This document shows positions 51,398 to 60,553 of a stretch of 64,000 nucleotides of DNA, in pieces. Position numbers and translations under genes: made by a program. The stretch's first letter is position 1. Every line of letters begins with the position of its first letter. Origin of the DNA: Flavimaricola sp. (GTDB taxonomy: Bacteria; Pseudomonadota; Alphaproteobacteria; Rhodobacterales; Rhodobacteraceae); NCBI GenBank assembly GCA_029255105.1, contig JAQWWH010000041.1, positions 1 to 64,000 on the forward strand. The letters are read 5' to 3'. The notes under the pieces were generated by a model that was not told the origin of the DNA, ran no database searches, and saw only the letters and a list, made by a program, of their open reading frames with translations.

Positions 51398-53872
51398 ATG
51401 GCCCGTCTGTTCAGATTTTTGCTTCGCCTTGCAACGGGCCTGATCCTTTTGGGGGTCCTGGTCCTTGGTCTTGGGTACTTTTTTGCCTCCCGCTCGCTTC
51501 CGGTCTACTCGGGCACCGTCGAGACGGCGGGGATCTCAGCCCCCTTGGAAATCGTGCGCGATACAGCCGGGGTGCCGCATGTCTTTGGCCAGACCGACGA
51601 GGACATCTTTTTTGGCCTTGGCTACGCCCATGCCCAGGATCGCCTTTGGCAGATGACCATGCTCCGCCGTACCGCCCAGGGCCGCCTGTCCGAACTGTTT
51701 GGCGAACGCACCCTGCCCGTCGATATCCTGCTGCGCCGTCTGGACTTTTACAATCTGGCGAGCCGGTCTTTTGCCCGCCAGGACGCCCAGACCCAGGCCG
51801 CCCTTGTCGCCTATTCCGCCGGGGTCAATGCCTGGCTGGCCGAGATCAACGAGGGCGCGCGCGGCCGTGGGGCGCCCGAAATGTGGCTGTTCAATCATGC
51901 CATCGCACCTTGGCAGCCAGCGGACAGTCTGGTGATCCTCAAGCTAATGGCCCTGCAGTTGTCCTCGCATTTGGAGGATGAGGTGATCCGTGCCCGCACG
52001 TCCCTCATGCTCAGCCCCGAACGGGTGATGGACATTCTGCCTGATGTTCCCGGGACCGGGATCGCCGCCCTGCCCGCCTATGCCGCACTGGTCCCGTCCG
52101 ACGACCTGCCCCGCTATGCCGAAGGCAGCCGGGCGGAACTGGCCCCGTTTTCCCCTGTAACCCTGCGCGACCTTGCCGGTGCGTCGAACGCCTGGGCCGC
52201 CAGCCCGGCCCGGTCTGCCACGGGGTCGACCCTGCTGGCCAATGACCCCCACCTCGGCCTCACCGCGCCCTCGATCTGGTATCTGGCCCGGCTGGAGCTG
52301 TCGACGGGCGGCGTCATCGGTGGCACCATTCCCGGCGTCCCCCTGATCCTGACCGGCCGGAGCGAGACTTTGGGCTGGGGCCTGACCTCAAGCTACCTCG
52401 ACGATCAGGACCTGTTTATCGAAGAGGTGAACCCACAAAACCCTGATGAATATCGCGGTCTGGACGGCTGGGTCCCGTTCGAGACCCGCGACAGCATCAT
52501 CAACATCAAGGACCGTCCCGGCCTGACCCTGCGCCTGCAGTGGTCCGAGAACGGCCCTGTCCTGTCCCCCGACATCTACGACCTTGGGACCATACGCCCG
52601 CCCGGCCATGTCACGACCCTGAGTTGGACTGCCCTCACGGACGAAGACACGTCGATGACCGCCGGCCTTGCCCTGATGCAGTCGCGCAATATCAACGAGG
52701 CGCTGGAGGCCGCGTCCCAATTCACCGCCCCCTCCCAGAACCTGACCCTTGCAGACCGCAACCGGATCGCCATGGTGACCATCGGCGCGATGCCCCGCCG
52801 CGATGCTGCCCATCAAAGCCAGGGCCGCCTGCCCACCCTGGGCTACCTGCCGCAGAACCGCTGGCGTGGCACTTTGCCCTTTTCGGCCAACCCGATCTTC
52901 GTGGACCCTCCGGGCGGCCTTTTGGGCAATACCAACAACAAGATCATCGACCGCCCTTTTCCGCTGCATGTGTCATTCGAATGGGGCGACACCCAGCGGA
53001 TCGAGCGGTGGCGCTTCTTGATGCAAAGCCGCGAGGTGCATACCCGCGAAAGCTTTATCGAGGCCCAGCTTGATACTGTAAGCAATGCCGCCCGGTCTTT
53101 GCTGCCTCTGATCGGGGCGGACCTCTGGTTTACCGGGGACGCCGCCCCCGAAGGCACCCCCGAGCGGCAGCGCCAAAGGGCGTTGGCCCTGCTGGCCGAA
53201 TGGAACGGCGAGATGAACGAGCACCTGCCAGAGCCGCTGATCTATGCCGCCTGGCTTCGTGCTTTGCAGGACCGACTGATCCGCGACGAACTTGGTCCGC
53301 TGGCCAGAGAGTTTCCAAGGATGGACCCCTTGTTCATCGAGCGCGTGTTTCGCGATGTGGACGGGGCGGCGGTCTGGTGCGACGTGATCCAGTCCGCCCC
53401 GACTGAGACATGCACCGACATGGCCCGCATGGCCCTGGATGATGCCATTGTCTGGGTGACGGAAACCTATGGTCCCGCACTTGAATCCCTGCGCTGGGGC
53501 GATGCGCATGAGGCAACCCATGATCATCCCGTGCTGGGCGACGTGCCGGTGCTGAAGTGGTTCGTCAACATCCGTCAATCCACCAGCGGCGGAGACAATA
53601 CCCTGCAGCGCGGCCGGTTGTCGGGTGTTGACCCCAACCCGTTCCAGAACGTGCATGCGGCGGCCTACCGGGGTGTCTATGACTTTGCCGACCCGGACAG
53701 TTCGGTCTTTGTCACCTCTACCGGTCAGTCCGGGCACTTTCTGTCGCGCCATTATGACGATCTGGGCGATCTGTGGCGACGGGGGGAGTATGTCCCGATG
53801 TCCCTCGACCCTGCCTTGGCACGCGCGGGCGGGATCGGGACGTTGACGTTGGTTCCGGCCGACCAGAACTAA
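51398..53872 (+). CDS. Penicillin acylase family amidohydrolase
   Basis: 824 residues. An N-terminal membrane anchor or signal (residues 8-29) sends it to the periplasm. The single chain is self-cleaved in this family to expose an N-terminal Ser; the GASNAWA motif gives Ser263. A large acyl-binding beta subunit follows, with LGWGLTSSYLDDQDLFIE. Members cleave penicillins, cephalosporins or acyl-homoserine lactones; the native substrate is unknown. The long C-terminal part ends with GQSGHFLSRHYDDLGDLWRRG, also typical. It is divergent from the dehydrogenase gene. Confidence 0.92.
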   Translation: MARLFRFLLRLATGLILLGVLVLGLGYFFASRSLPVYSGTVETAGISAPLEIVRDTAGVPHVFGQTDEDIFFGLGYAHAQDRLWQMTMLRRTAQGRLSELFGERTLPVDILLRRLDFYNLASRSFARQDAQTQAALVAYSAGVNAWLAEINEGARGRGAPEMWLFNHAIAPWQPADSLVILKLMALQLSSHLEDEVIRARTSLMLSPERVMDILPDVPGTGIAALPAYAALVPSDDLPRYAEGSRAELAPFSPVTLRDLAGASNAWAASPARSATGSTLLANDPHLGLTAPSIWYLARLELSTGGVIGGTIPGVPLILTGRSETLGWGLTSSYLDDQDLFIEEVNPQNPDEYRGLDGWVPFETRDSIINIKDRPGLTLRLQWSENGPVLSPDIYDLGTIRPPGHVTTLSWTALTDEDTSMTAGLALMQSRNINEALEAASQFTAPSQNLTLADRNRIAMVTIGAMPRRDAAHQSQGRLPTLGYLPQNRWRGTLPFSANPIFVDPPGGLLGNTNNKIIDRPFPLHVSFEWGDTQRIERWRFLMQSREVHTRESFIEAQLDTVSNAARSLLPLIGADLWFTGDAAPEGTPERQRQRALALLAEWNGEMNEHLPEPLIYAAWLRALQDRLIRDELGPLAREFPRMDPLFIERVFRDVDGAAVWCDVIQSAPTETCTDMARMALDDAIVWVTETYGPALESLRWGDAHEATHDHPVLGDVPVLKWFVNIRQSTSGGDNTLQRGRLSGVDPNPFQNVHAAAYRGVYDFADPDSSVFVTSTGQSGHFLSRHYDDLGDLWRRGEYVPMSLDPALARAGGIGTLTLVPADQN

Positions 53873-53889
53873 CCTGTGGGCCGCTAAAC

Positions 53890-54291
53890 CTAAGTCAGCG
53901 CGCGGGTGATGGCGACACCGGCAACGGCGGTTGTGCCTGTCAACACGGTGCCCCAGGTAAGGTCGGTGAACAGCATCCGCCAGCTCCACCCCTGCAAGGT
54001 CGCCATGTTCGAGAATTCGTAGGTGCCATAGCCGATCGCCCCAAAGAAGGCGCCAAGCAGGAAGATCATCCCAAGAGAGGTTCCGTCCCGCAGACCGGGA
54101 TAAGACACGAACCACAGAAGGCCGGCGACGTAGAACAGGTAGAAGATCAGCGCCGGACCGTACCGCGGCGTGTCCAGAAGGATCGCCCCGATGTCGCGGT
54201 CAAAGACCGGTTTGACGATCAGGCGCAGCCCGATGATGTCGAGCCCAAGGAACACCACGACGGTCGAGACATAAAGAATAACGATTTGCAT
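53890..54291 (-). CDS. DUF2177 membrane protein
   Basis: 133 residues with four predicted membrane helices. The start MQIVILYVSTVVVFLGLDIIGL and the C-terminal EFSNMATLQGWSWRMLFTDLTWG are the DUF2177 pattern. Function is unknown. It is convergent with the penicillin acylase gene, with a 17-base gap. An alternative start eight codons upstream is possible. Confidence 0.85.
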   Translation of the reverse strand: MQIVILYVSTVVVFLGLDIIGLRLIVKPVFDRDIGAILLDTPRYGPALIFYLFYVAGLLWFVSYPGLRDGTSLGMIFLLGAFFGAIGYGTYEFSNMATLQGWSWRMLFTDLTWGTVLTGTTAVAGVAITRALT

Positions 54292-54394
54292 TTCCGCTCC
54301 TGAGGCTGGGGGCATTGATGCCCCCTCCCGTCAAATGGAGCGAATGCCACGAGAGGCAAGCACTTGCCACCGCGACCGGGACGAGGGCCGTTGC

Positions 54395-55762
54395 CTAAAG
54401 CTTGGCAAAACGGGCCTTTTGCCCTTCGGTCCAGCTGACAGTGAGGGTCGTGCCGTCTTCGCCCTGTTCCTCGCCCTCAACAACGCCCTGGCTGAAGAGC
54501 CAGGCCCGTTCGCGGCCTTGGGCAAAGCCAAGGGAAAGCGTTTCGGTGATCAGGGGCGGTTGCAGGGTCTGCGATACCGCATCGAGCAGATTGTCGAGCC
54601 CCTCGCCGGTGATGGCAGAAACGGCGAACAGCCCGTCGGTCCGGTCGGCCTGAACGACAAGGCCATCCTTTGCCTCCTCAGGAACTAGGTCAATCTTGTT
54701 CCACACCTCAAGCAGCGGTGCCCCTTCGGCCACGCCAAGGCTGTGCAAAATGGTCATGACATCCTGCGACTGTTCGGCGCTTTGCGGGTGCGAGATGTCG
54801 CGGACGTGCAGGATCAGGTCAGCGTCCAGCACCTCTTCCAATGTCGCGCGGAAGGCGGCAACAAGCTCGGTCGGCAGGTCCGAGATAAAGCCCACCGTGT
54901 CGGACATGATAATCTCGGCCCCGCTGGGCAGGGTCACCCGGCGCATGGTGGGGTCAAGGGTCGCAAACAGCATGTCCTTGGCCATCACGTCGGCCCCGGT
55001 CAGACGATTGAACAGGGTCGATTTGCCCGCGTTGGTATAGCCGACAAGGGCAACAATCGGGAACGGGACCTTGGCGCGGGCTGCGCGGTGCAGGGTACGG
55101 GTCCGGGCGACCTTGTCCAACTGCCGCTTGAGGCGGACAAGTTGATCGTCAATGGCGCGACGGTCGGATTCAATCTGCGTTTCACCCGGGCCACCCACAA
55201 AGCCCAGACCACCGCGTTGGCGTTCCAGGTGGGTCCAGGCGCGGACAAGACGGGTGCGCTGGTAGCTGAGGGCGGCCATCTCGACCTGCAGCACACCTTC
55301 ACGGGTGCGGGCGCGGTCGGAAAAGATCTCAAGGATCAGGCCGGTCCGGTCCAGCAGCTTGACGCCCCATTCCTTTTCAAGGTTGCGCTGTTGAACGGGG
55401 CCAACGTGGCCATCAATCAGAACAAGCTCGACCTCGGCCGCCTTCATACGCAGGCGCAATTCCTCGATCTTGCCAGAGCCGAACAGCATACCGGGATGGA
55501 TGCGCGGCAGGCGGACAACCTCTGATCCGACAACCTCAAGGCCCGGCAAGGCGGCGGCCAAGGCGATCGCCTCGTCCAGCGCCGGTTCCGCGGCGCGGCG
55601 GTCGCGAACCGCCTTTACATCGGGATGAATGACCCAGGCACGAGTGATCGGTTCAGCCCGGTCAACCATGGCCTGTTGTCGACGAACCACAAACAGGTCG
55701 TCGTCGTCCTCAGTGTCCGGGCTGGCGTCCTGTGGATCGTCCTGCCCCATTTGAGATACCAT
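54395..55762 (-). CDS. hflX: GTPase HflX
   Basis: 455 residues. The N-terminal HflX domain includes LPRIHPGMLFGSGKIEEL, and QRGGLGFVGGPGETQIESDRR is the linker signature. The G domain has GYTNAGKSTLFNRL, DTVGFI and NKID. HflX splits stalled or hibernating ribosomes after stress. It follows hfq by five bases, a classic hfq-hflX pair; an alternative start four codons later (55750) is possible. Confidence 0.95.
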   Translation of the reverse strand: MVSQMGQDDPQDASPDTEDDDDLFVVRRQQAMVDRAEPITRAWVIHPDVKAVRDRRAAEPALDEAIALAAALPGLEVVGSEVVRLPRIHPGMLFGSGKIEELRLRMKAAEVELVLIDGHVGPVQQRNLEKEWGVKLLDRTGLILEIFSDRARTREGVLQVEMAALSYQRTRLVRAWTHLERQRGGLGFVGGPGETQIESDRRAIDDQLVRLKRQLDKVARTRTLHRAARAKVPFPIVALVGYTNAGKSTLFNRLTGADVMAKDMLFATLDPTMRRVTLPSGAEIIMSDTVGFISDLPTELVAAFRATLEEVLDADLILHVRDISHPQSAEQSQDVMTILHSLGVAEGAPLLEVWNKIDLVPEEAKDGLVVQADRTDGLFAVSAITGEGLDNLLDAVSQTLQPPLITETLSLGFAQGRERAWLFSQGVVEGEEQGEDGTTLTVSWTEGQKARFAKL

Positions 55763-55767
55763 TTGGC

Positions 55768-56001
55768 TTATTCTTCGCCGTCATAAAGGTTTATGGGCTG
55801 GGCCGGCATTATCGTCGAAATCGCGCTTTTGTACACAAGCTGCGATTGCCCATCGCGGCGCAATAGCACGCAAAAGCTGTCGAACCAGGTGATGACGCCC
55901 TGAAGCTTGACGCCATTAATCAAAAAGATCGTCACCGGAACCTTTGTCTTGCGGACGTGGTTAAGAAACGCGTCCTGCAGGTTCTGCTTATCGGCGGCCA
56001 T
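55768..56001 (-). CDS. hfq: RNA chaperone Hfq
   Basis: 77 residues from ATG 56001. Sm1 and Sm2 motifs are present: the distal- and proximal-face region [40 protein letters not shown], then [13 protein letters not shown]. At the position of E. coli His57 (YKHAIST) the codon is AGC, serine. Hfq pairs small RNAs with mRNAs and is likely to act on the candidate sRNA at 16542. The frame is open upstream to 56106, but the conserved start is the ATG at 56001. trkH ends 115 bases upstream. Confidence 0.95.
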   Translation of the reverse strand: MAADKQNLQDAFLNHVRKTKVPVTIFLINGVKLQGVITWFDSFCVLLRRDGQSQLVYKSAISTIMPAQPINLYDGEE

Positions 56002-56116
56002 GGCAGTTGGTCCTTTGTTCTTGCGGCCGCGGATCGGCCTTCCTTCATTTTGTGCAAGTATGTCGCGCAAACAACAGACATTCCAGCCCAAAAAGAGTGG
56101 CGTCACAGGCGGTTGC

Positions 56117-57655
56117 TTAGGATCGCCAGAATTCTGGGTTCAATAAGGCGATGATAGCGAGGGTCTCCATACGGCCCAAAACCATGGCAAAGGCCAGAAC
56201 GGCCTTCGCCATTTCCGGGATTCCAGCGTAAGAGATCGGATGTTCGGCGGCCACAGAGGCAAGCGGACCAGTCGTCGACAGGGCCGAAACCGCCAGAACC
56301 ATCGCCGTTTCAAACTGCACGCCCGTCGAGGTAAGCATCAACATGACTGCCGCGATACTAAGCGCGAACAGCATAAAGAAAATCCAGCTGATATAGGCCC
56401 CTTGCCGCCGGATCAGACGGGCCTCTTGTCCCGATCCGCCAACGGAATTTGGATGAACCAACCTCTCAAGCTCACGTTCGCCGTGGCGGAAAAGGGCGTA
56501 GACCCGCAATAGCTTGACCCCGCCCGCCGTGGTAGCGACCCCGCCCCCGACCAGGGCCAGCCCGACAAGGATAAGGCCCGGCGTCTCAAGCCCCGACCAG
56601 TCGCGTGCATCAAGCCATTCGGCGGATTCGAACCCGGTCGTCGACAGGAATGACAAAACCGTAAAAATCGCCCCCCAAAGGGCTGCAAGCGCAGAGCGCA
56701 GGTCCGTCCCGGCGGCATCTTCGGCAGCCCCCACGAAATGGCGCAAGATCAAAAGGGTAGGCACAATGACCACCAGGGCAAAGGCCATCTGAACCTCTGG
56801 ATCCTTCCACAATTTGCGGTTGTCGTTGCTGAACAGACCGGCAGAAAAGGTCAGCCGGGATATGCCAAACGCCAAGAACACAAAGATCAGCATTTCGCCA
56901 ACCACGCCCGAGGCCCCGTAATGCGTGCCCCCGATGGGGGAGATGCCCGAGGTGGCCATGACGGACATGGCGTGGCAAATCGCAACAAACGGGATCTCGC
57001 CTGCCGCCAACAGTCCAAGCCACAACGCGGTGGTCAGGCCAACGTATACCGGGATCAGGGCGCGGCCGTAACGCACCAGCCGCTCGGACGTATCGGCGCG
57101 GCGATTGATCTGTGTGTGGGTCTGGCGCGTGTCGGCGTCGCGCATGCTTGACCGGACCTCGAACCCGCCAATGTTCAACGGGGCCAGGATCGCCAGCGCG
57201 GCAATCCAGGTCAGCAGCCCGCCCAGCCAGCCCACCAAGGCCCGCCACAGATGCAACGACGGGGCGATGCGTTGGGGATTGTCGTAAAGCGTGGCCCCTG
57301 TGGTGGTAAAGCTCGACACCATTTCAAACCAGGAGTTCAGGAAAGAGGCGCTGCGCGACGCTTCGTGAAACGGCAGGGCAAAGACGACCGGCATGAAGAT
57401 GAAGGTTGCGACCAGGGTGCTAAGCTGCGTGCGCGCCAGGTTCGACGGCCTGCGCCCTTGTGTCGCCAGCCCGATCAGCAGCGTCACGACGCAACCGATG
57501 ATCGTCCCGTAAAGAAAGATGCGTCCCGTGAAATAGTCCGACCGGCTCCAGGCGTGCAGCGCAGGAAGGACCATCGCGGCAGAACCGATGCCCATGATGA
57601 TGACGAACAACGGGACAGACCCGAGCGTCGATGGGGGATCCTTGCGCGACTGCAT
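56117..57655 (-). CDS. trkH: Potassium uptake permease TrkH
   Basis: 512 residues with about ten membrane helices. The four selectivity-filter type turns of the family appear as [32 protein letters not shown] and STTGPLASV. TrkH moves K+ across the inner membrane under control of TrkA. Its ATG shares one base with the trkA stop, so the two subunits are coupled. Confidence 0.94.
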   Translation of the reverse strand: MQSRKDPPSTLGSVPLFVIIMGIGSAAMVLPALHAWSRSDYFTGRIFLYGTIIGCVVTLLIGLATQGRRPSNLARTQLSTLVATFIFMPVVFALPFHEASRSASFLNSWFEMVSSFTTTGATLYDNPQRIAPSLHLWRALVGWLGGLLTWIAALAILAPLNIGGFEVRSSMRDADTRQTHTQINRRADTSERLVRYGRALIPVYVGLTTALWLGLLAAGEIPFVAICHAMSVMATSGISPIGGTHYGASGVVGEMLIFVFLAFGISRLTFSAGLFSNDNRKLWKDPEVQMAFALVVIVPTLLILRHFVGAAEDAAGTDLRSALAALWGAIFTVLSFLSTTGFESAEWLDARDWSGLETPGLILVGLALVGGGVATTAGGVKLLRVYALFRHGERELERLVHPNSVGGSGQEARLIRRQGAYISWIFFMLFALSIAAVMLMLTSTGVQFETAMVLAVSALSTTGPLASVAAEHPISYAGIPEMAKAVLAFAMVLGRMETLAIIALLNPEFWRS

Positions 57656-59031
57656 CAGAAAAAGTCGATTGAGACCTGCAGGAGCCTTTCGACCTCTGGC
57701 ACGTCGGCGGCCATTGAGAAAATCGCAATCACGTCGCCTTCGTCGATCCGGGTCGCACCGGTCGGCTTAACAACGGTGCCCGACTTCATCACCGCACCGA
57801 CAAGGACACCTTCGGGAAAGCTGATGTCACCGATCCGCTTGCCCGCAATGGGCGAGGTTCCCAGCACCTGGGCCTCGATCACTTCGGCCTCGGCATCGCC
57901 GAGCGAATACACGCCGCGCACCCGCCCTTGCCGGATGTGGCGCAGGATAGACGAGACTGTTGTTGCACGAGGGTTGATGTAGGCGTCGATATCCAGCGGC
58001 CCCATCAGGGGGATCAGCGTCGGGTCGTTGGTCAGGCAAATCGCCATCTTGGCCCCAAGCGCTTTGGCCCGCACGGCCGCCAGCAGGTTGGTCTTGTCAT
58101 CATCGGTCACGGCCAGAACGGCATCGGCGTTGGTGATCCCCGCCTCTTCCAGGATCCCGGCGTCAAGCCCGTCGCCATGGAGCACGATGGTCCTGTCCAA
58201 GGCATCGGCAGCGCGTTCCGCGCAGGCCCTGTTGCGTTCGATAACCTTCACGCGCACCCGGTCCGTCCGGCTTTCAAGAGCGCGGGCCACACCCAGACCG
58301 ACATTACCGCCCCCGATGATGACGACGCGTTCCTGTTTGGTCTGGGTCTTGCCAAAGATCTCAAGGGTGCGTGCCATATCCACCGTATCGGCAAGAAGGT
58401 AGCAGTCGTCCTGGGCATAGATCTGGTCGCCTGCCGCGGGGGCGAACAGGCGCCCGTCGCGGCGAATACCCACCACGATGGCCCGCAGGGTTGAAAAGAG
58501 GTCCGTCAATTGCCGCAGGGGCGTGTTGATGACCGGGCAATCCTCGTCGATGGTGATGCCCAAAAGCTGGGCCTTGCCGTCGAAAAAGCTTTCGATGTCA
58601 AAGGTCGCAGGCGCTGACAGCCGCTGCAAGGCGGCCTCGGCCACCTCACGCTCGGGCGAGATGACGACGTCGATGGGCAGATGGTCCCGGCGGTAAAGGT
58701 CGGAATAAATCGCATCAAGGTAGCTTTTGGCCCGCAGGCGGGCGATCTTGCGCCGGATTGAAAACACCGAATGGGCCACCTGACAGGTGACCATATTGAC
58801 CTCGTCGCTATGGGTCGCGGCGATGATCATGTCGGCGTCCCGCGCCCCTGCCCGCTCCAGCACGTCCGGGTAGCTGGCAAAGCCGGCGATCCCCTGCACA
58901 TCCAGCGTGTCGGCCGCGCGACGCACAAGGTCTGCGTTGCTGTCCACGACGGTAACGTCGTTCCGTTCGCCAGACAGATGGCGGGCAATCTGCCAGCCGA
59001 CCTGGCCTGCGCCGCAGATGATGACCTTCAT
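57655..59031 (-). CDS. trkA: Potassium channel NAD-binding subunit TrkA
   Basis: 458 residues with two RCK units. Each starts with a Rossmann motif: IICGAGQVGWQIA at residue 4 and VIIGGGNVGLGVARAL near 235; TrkA-C domains follow each (about 140-215 and 370-455). It senses NAD(H) and gates TrkH. It sits between ntrX and trkH, as in many alphaproteobacteria. Confidence 0.95.
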   Translation of the reverse strand: MKVIICGAGQVGWQIARHLSGERNDVTVVDSNADLVRRAADTLDVQGIAGFASYPDVLERAGARDADMIIAATHSDEVNMVTCQVAHSVFSIRRKIARLRAKSYLDAIYSDLYRRDHLPIDVVISPEREVAEAALQRLSAPATFDIESFFDGKAQLLGITIDEDCPVINTPLRQLTDLFSTLRAIVVGIRRDGRLFAPAAGDQIYAQDDCYLLADTVDMARTLEIFGKTQTKQERVVIIGGGNVGLGVARALESRTDRVRVKVIERNRACAERAADALDRTIVLHGDGLDAGILEEAGITNADAVLAVTDDDKTNLLAAVRAKALGAKMAICLTNDPTLIPLMGPLDIDAYINPRATTVSSILRHIRQGRVRGVYSLGDAEAEVIEAQVLGTSPIAGKRIGDISFPEGVLVGAVMKSGTVVKPTGATRIDEGDVIAIFSMAADVPEVERLLQVSIDFF

Positions 59032-59119
59032 GTCCGAACAATCCTGTCCTTGGGTGCGTCCAGTGCATGGCAGAGGGCCATGACACGGTCAATGGATAGT
59101 GACGTAGCGGGAATATCGC

Positions 59120-60535
59120 CTAGAATTCCTCTTCGTTCGCGTCGGTTTCCAACTGGGCAATGCGGCCCCCCGACCGGGATGAGGTCACAACCCCTAGGCT
59201 CTTGAGTTTGCGGTGCAGTGCGGACCGTTCCATCCCCACAAAGGACGCCGTGCGGGAAATGTTGCCGCCGAACCGGTTGATCTGGGTCAGCAGGTACTCC
59301 CGTTCGAACAATTCGCGGGCTTCGCGCAAAGGTAAGGTGGCCAGTCCACCCGACAGGACAACCCGGCCTTCCTCGGCCCCGGTCTCTTCAAGGCTGGGCA
59401 GTTCTTTGGCGGTGATCGGCCCGTTGCTTTCTCCAAGGATAAGAACACGTTCCACCACGTTCTTAAGCTGCCGAACGTTGCCCGGCCAGACCATCGTCTG
59501 CAAAAGCGCGCGGGCATCCTCGGCCAGTTTCCGGGCGGGCAATCCTTGGGTCTTGTTCAGCACGTCGATGAAGTGTTCTGCCAACAGCGGGATGTCCTCT
59601 CGCCGTTCTTCAAGGCTGGGCACCGCAATGGGGACGACATTCAGACGGTGAAACAGCTCCTGACGAAGTTGGCCGTTCTGGATCGCCTCCGTCAGGTCCT
59701 TGTTCGAGCTTGAGATGACCCGCAAGTCCACCTGGACCTTTTCGCCGCCGCCGACCCGCTGAAAACTTTGATCGACAAGAACACGCAGGATCTTGGACTG
59801 GGTGCCCAAAGGCATCTCGGCCACTTCGTCAAAGTAGATGACACCGCCATTGGCCTGTTCCAAAAGGCCTTTTTCAACTCCGCCTTCGCGGCTTTCGCGG
59901 CCAAACAGGACCTCTTCCATCCGGTCCGGCTCGATCGAAGCCGAAGACACGGTGACAAAGGGGGCGCTGGCCCGGTTCGAGTTGGCATGGATATAGCGGG
60001 CCGCGATCTCCTTGCCCGACCCGGGCTGCCCAGTCAGCATGACCCGGCCATTGGACTTGGTCACCTTGTCCAACTGCGCGCGCAGGGCACGGAACACGGC
60101 GCTGTCACCCAACATCTCGGACGGCGGAGCATCCCCGCGCTTTAATTCGATGTTCTCGCGGCGCAGGCGCGAGGTTTCCATCGCCCTGCGAATAACGACC
60201 ATCAACTGGTCGATATTAAAGGGTTTTTCGATGAAGTCATAGGCCCCCTGCTTGATCGCCGCGACAGCGATTTCGATGTTGCCATGACCCGAAATGATGA
60301 CGATCGGGATATCGGGGTGTTCCCGCTTGACGGTCTTGAGGATGTCGATCCCGTCCATCCGGCTGTCCTTGAGCCAGATGTCGAGGATCATCAAGGCCGG
60401 TGGCTGGGCCGCGATCTCGGCCATGCATTGATCCGATGTCCCGGCCAAACGGGTGGTAAACCCCTCGTCCTTCAGAATATCCGAGATCAATTCCCGGATG
60501 TCGCGTTCATCGTCGGTAATCAGGATGTCGCTCAT
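59120..60535 (-). CDS. ntrX: Nitrogen regulation response regulator NtrX
   Basis: 471 residues. The receiver has DDERDIREL, the phosphorylation Asp in LMILDIWLKDS and a Lys in DFIEKPF. An AAA+ core follows (GQPGSGKEIAARYIHAN; GVIYFDEVAEMPLGTQ), then a C-terminal Fis-type helix-turn-helix (LPLREARELFEREYLLTQINRFGGNIS and AALHRKLKSLG). The loop that in sigma-54 activators holds GAFTGA reads FGRESREGGVEKG, so it probably does not act through sigma-54. It works with the kinase NtrY, upstream by 18 bases. Confidence 0.94.
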   Translation of the reverse strand: MSDILITDDERDIRELISDILKDEGFTTRLAGTSDQCMAEIAAQPPALMILDIWLKDSRMDGIDILKTVKREHPDIPIVIISGHGNIEIAVAAIKQGAYDFIEKPFNIDQLMVVIRRAMETSRLRRENIELKRGDAPPSEMLGDSAVFRALRAQLDKVTKSNGRVMLTGQPGSGKEIAARYIHANSNRASAPFVTVSSASIEPDRMEEVLFGRESREGGVEKGLLEQANGGVIYFDEVAEMPLGTQSKILRVLVDQSFQRVGGGEKVQVDLRVISSSNKDLTEAIQNGQLRQELFHRLNVVPIAVPSLEERREDIPLLAEHFIDVLNKTQGLPARKLAEDARALLQTMVWPGNVRQLKNVVERVLILGESNGPITAKELPSLEETGAEEGRVVLSGGLATLPLREARELFEREYLLTQINRFGGNISRTASFVGMERSALHRKLKSLGVVTSSRSGGRIAQLETDANEEEF

Positions 60536-60553
60536 TTGGGCCCCTCTGGTTTC

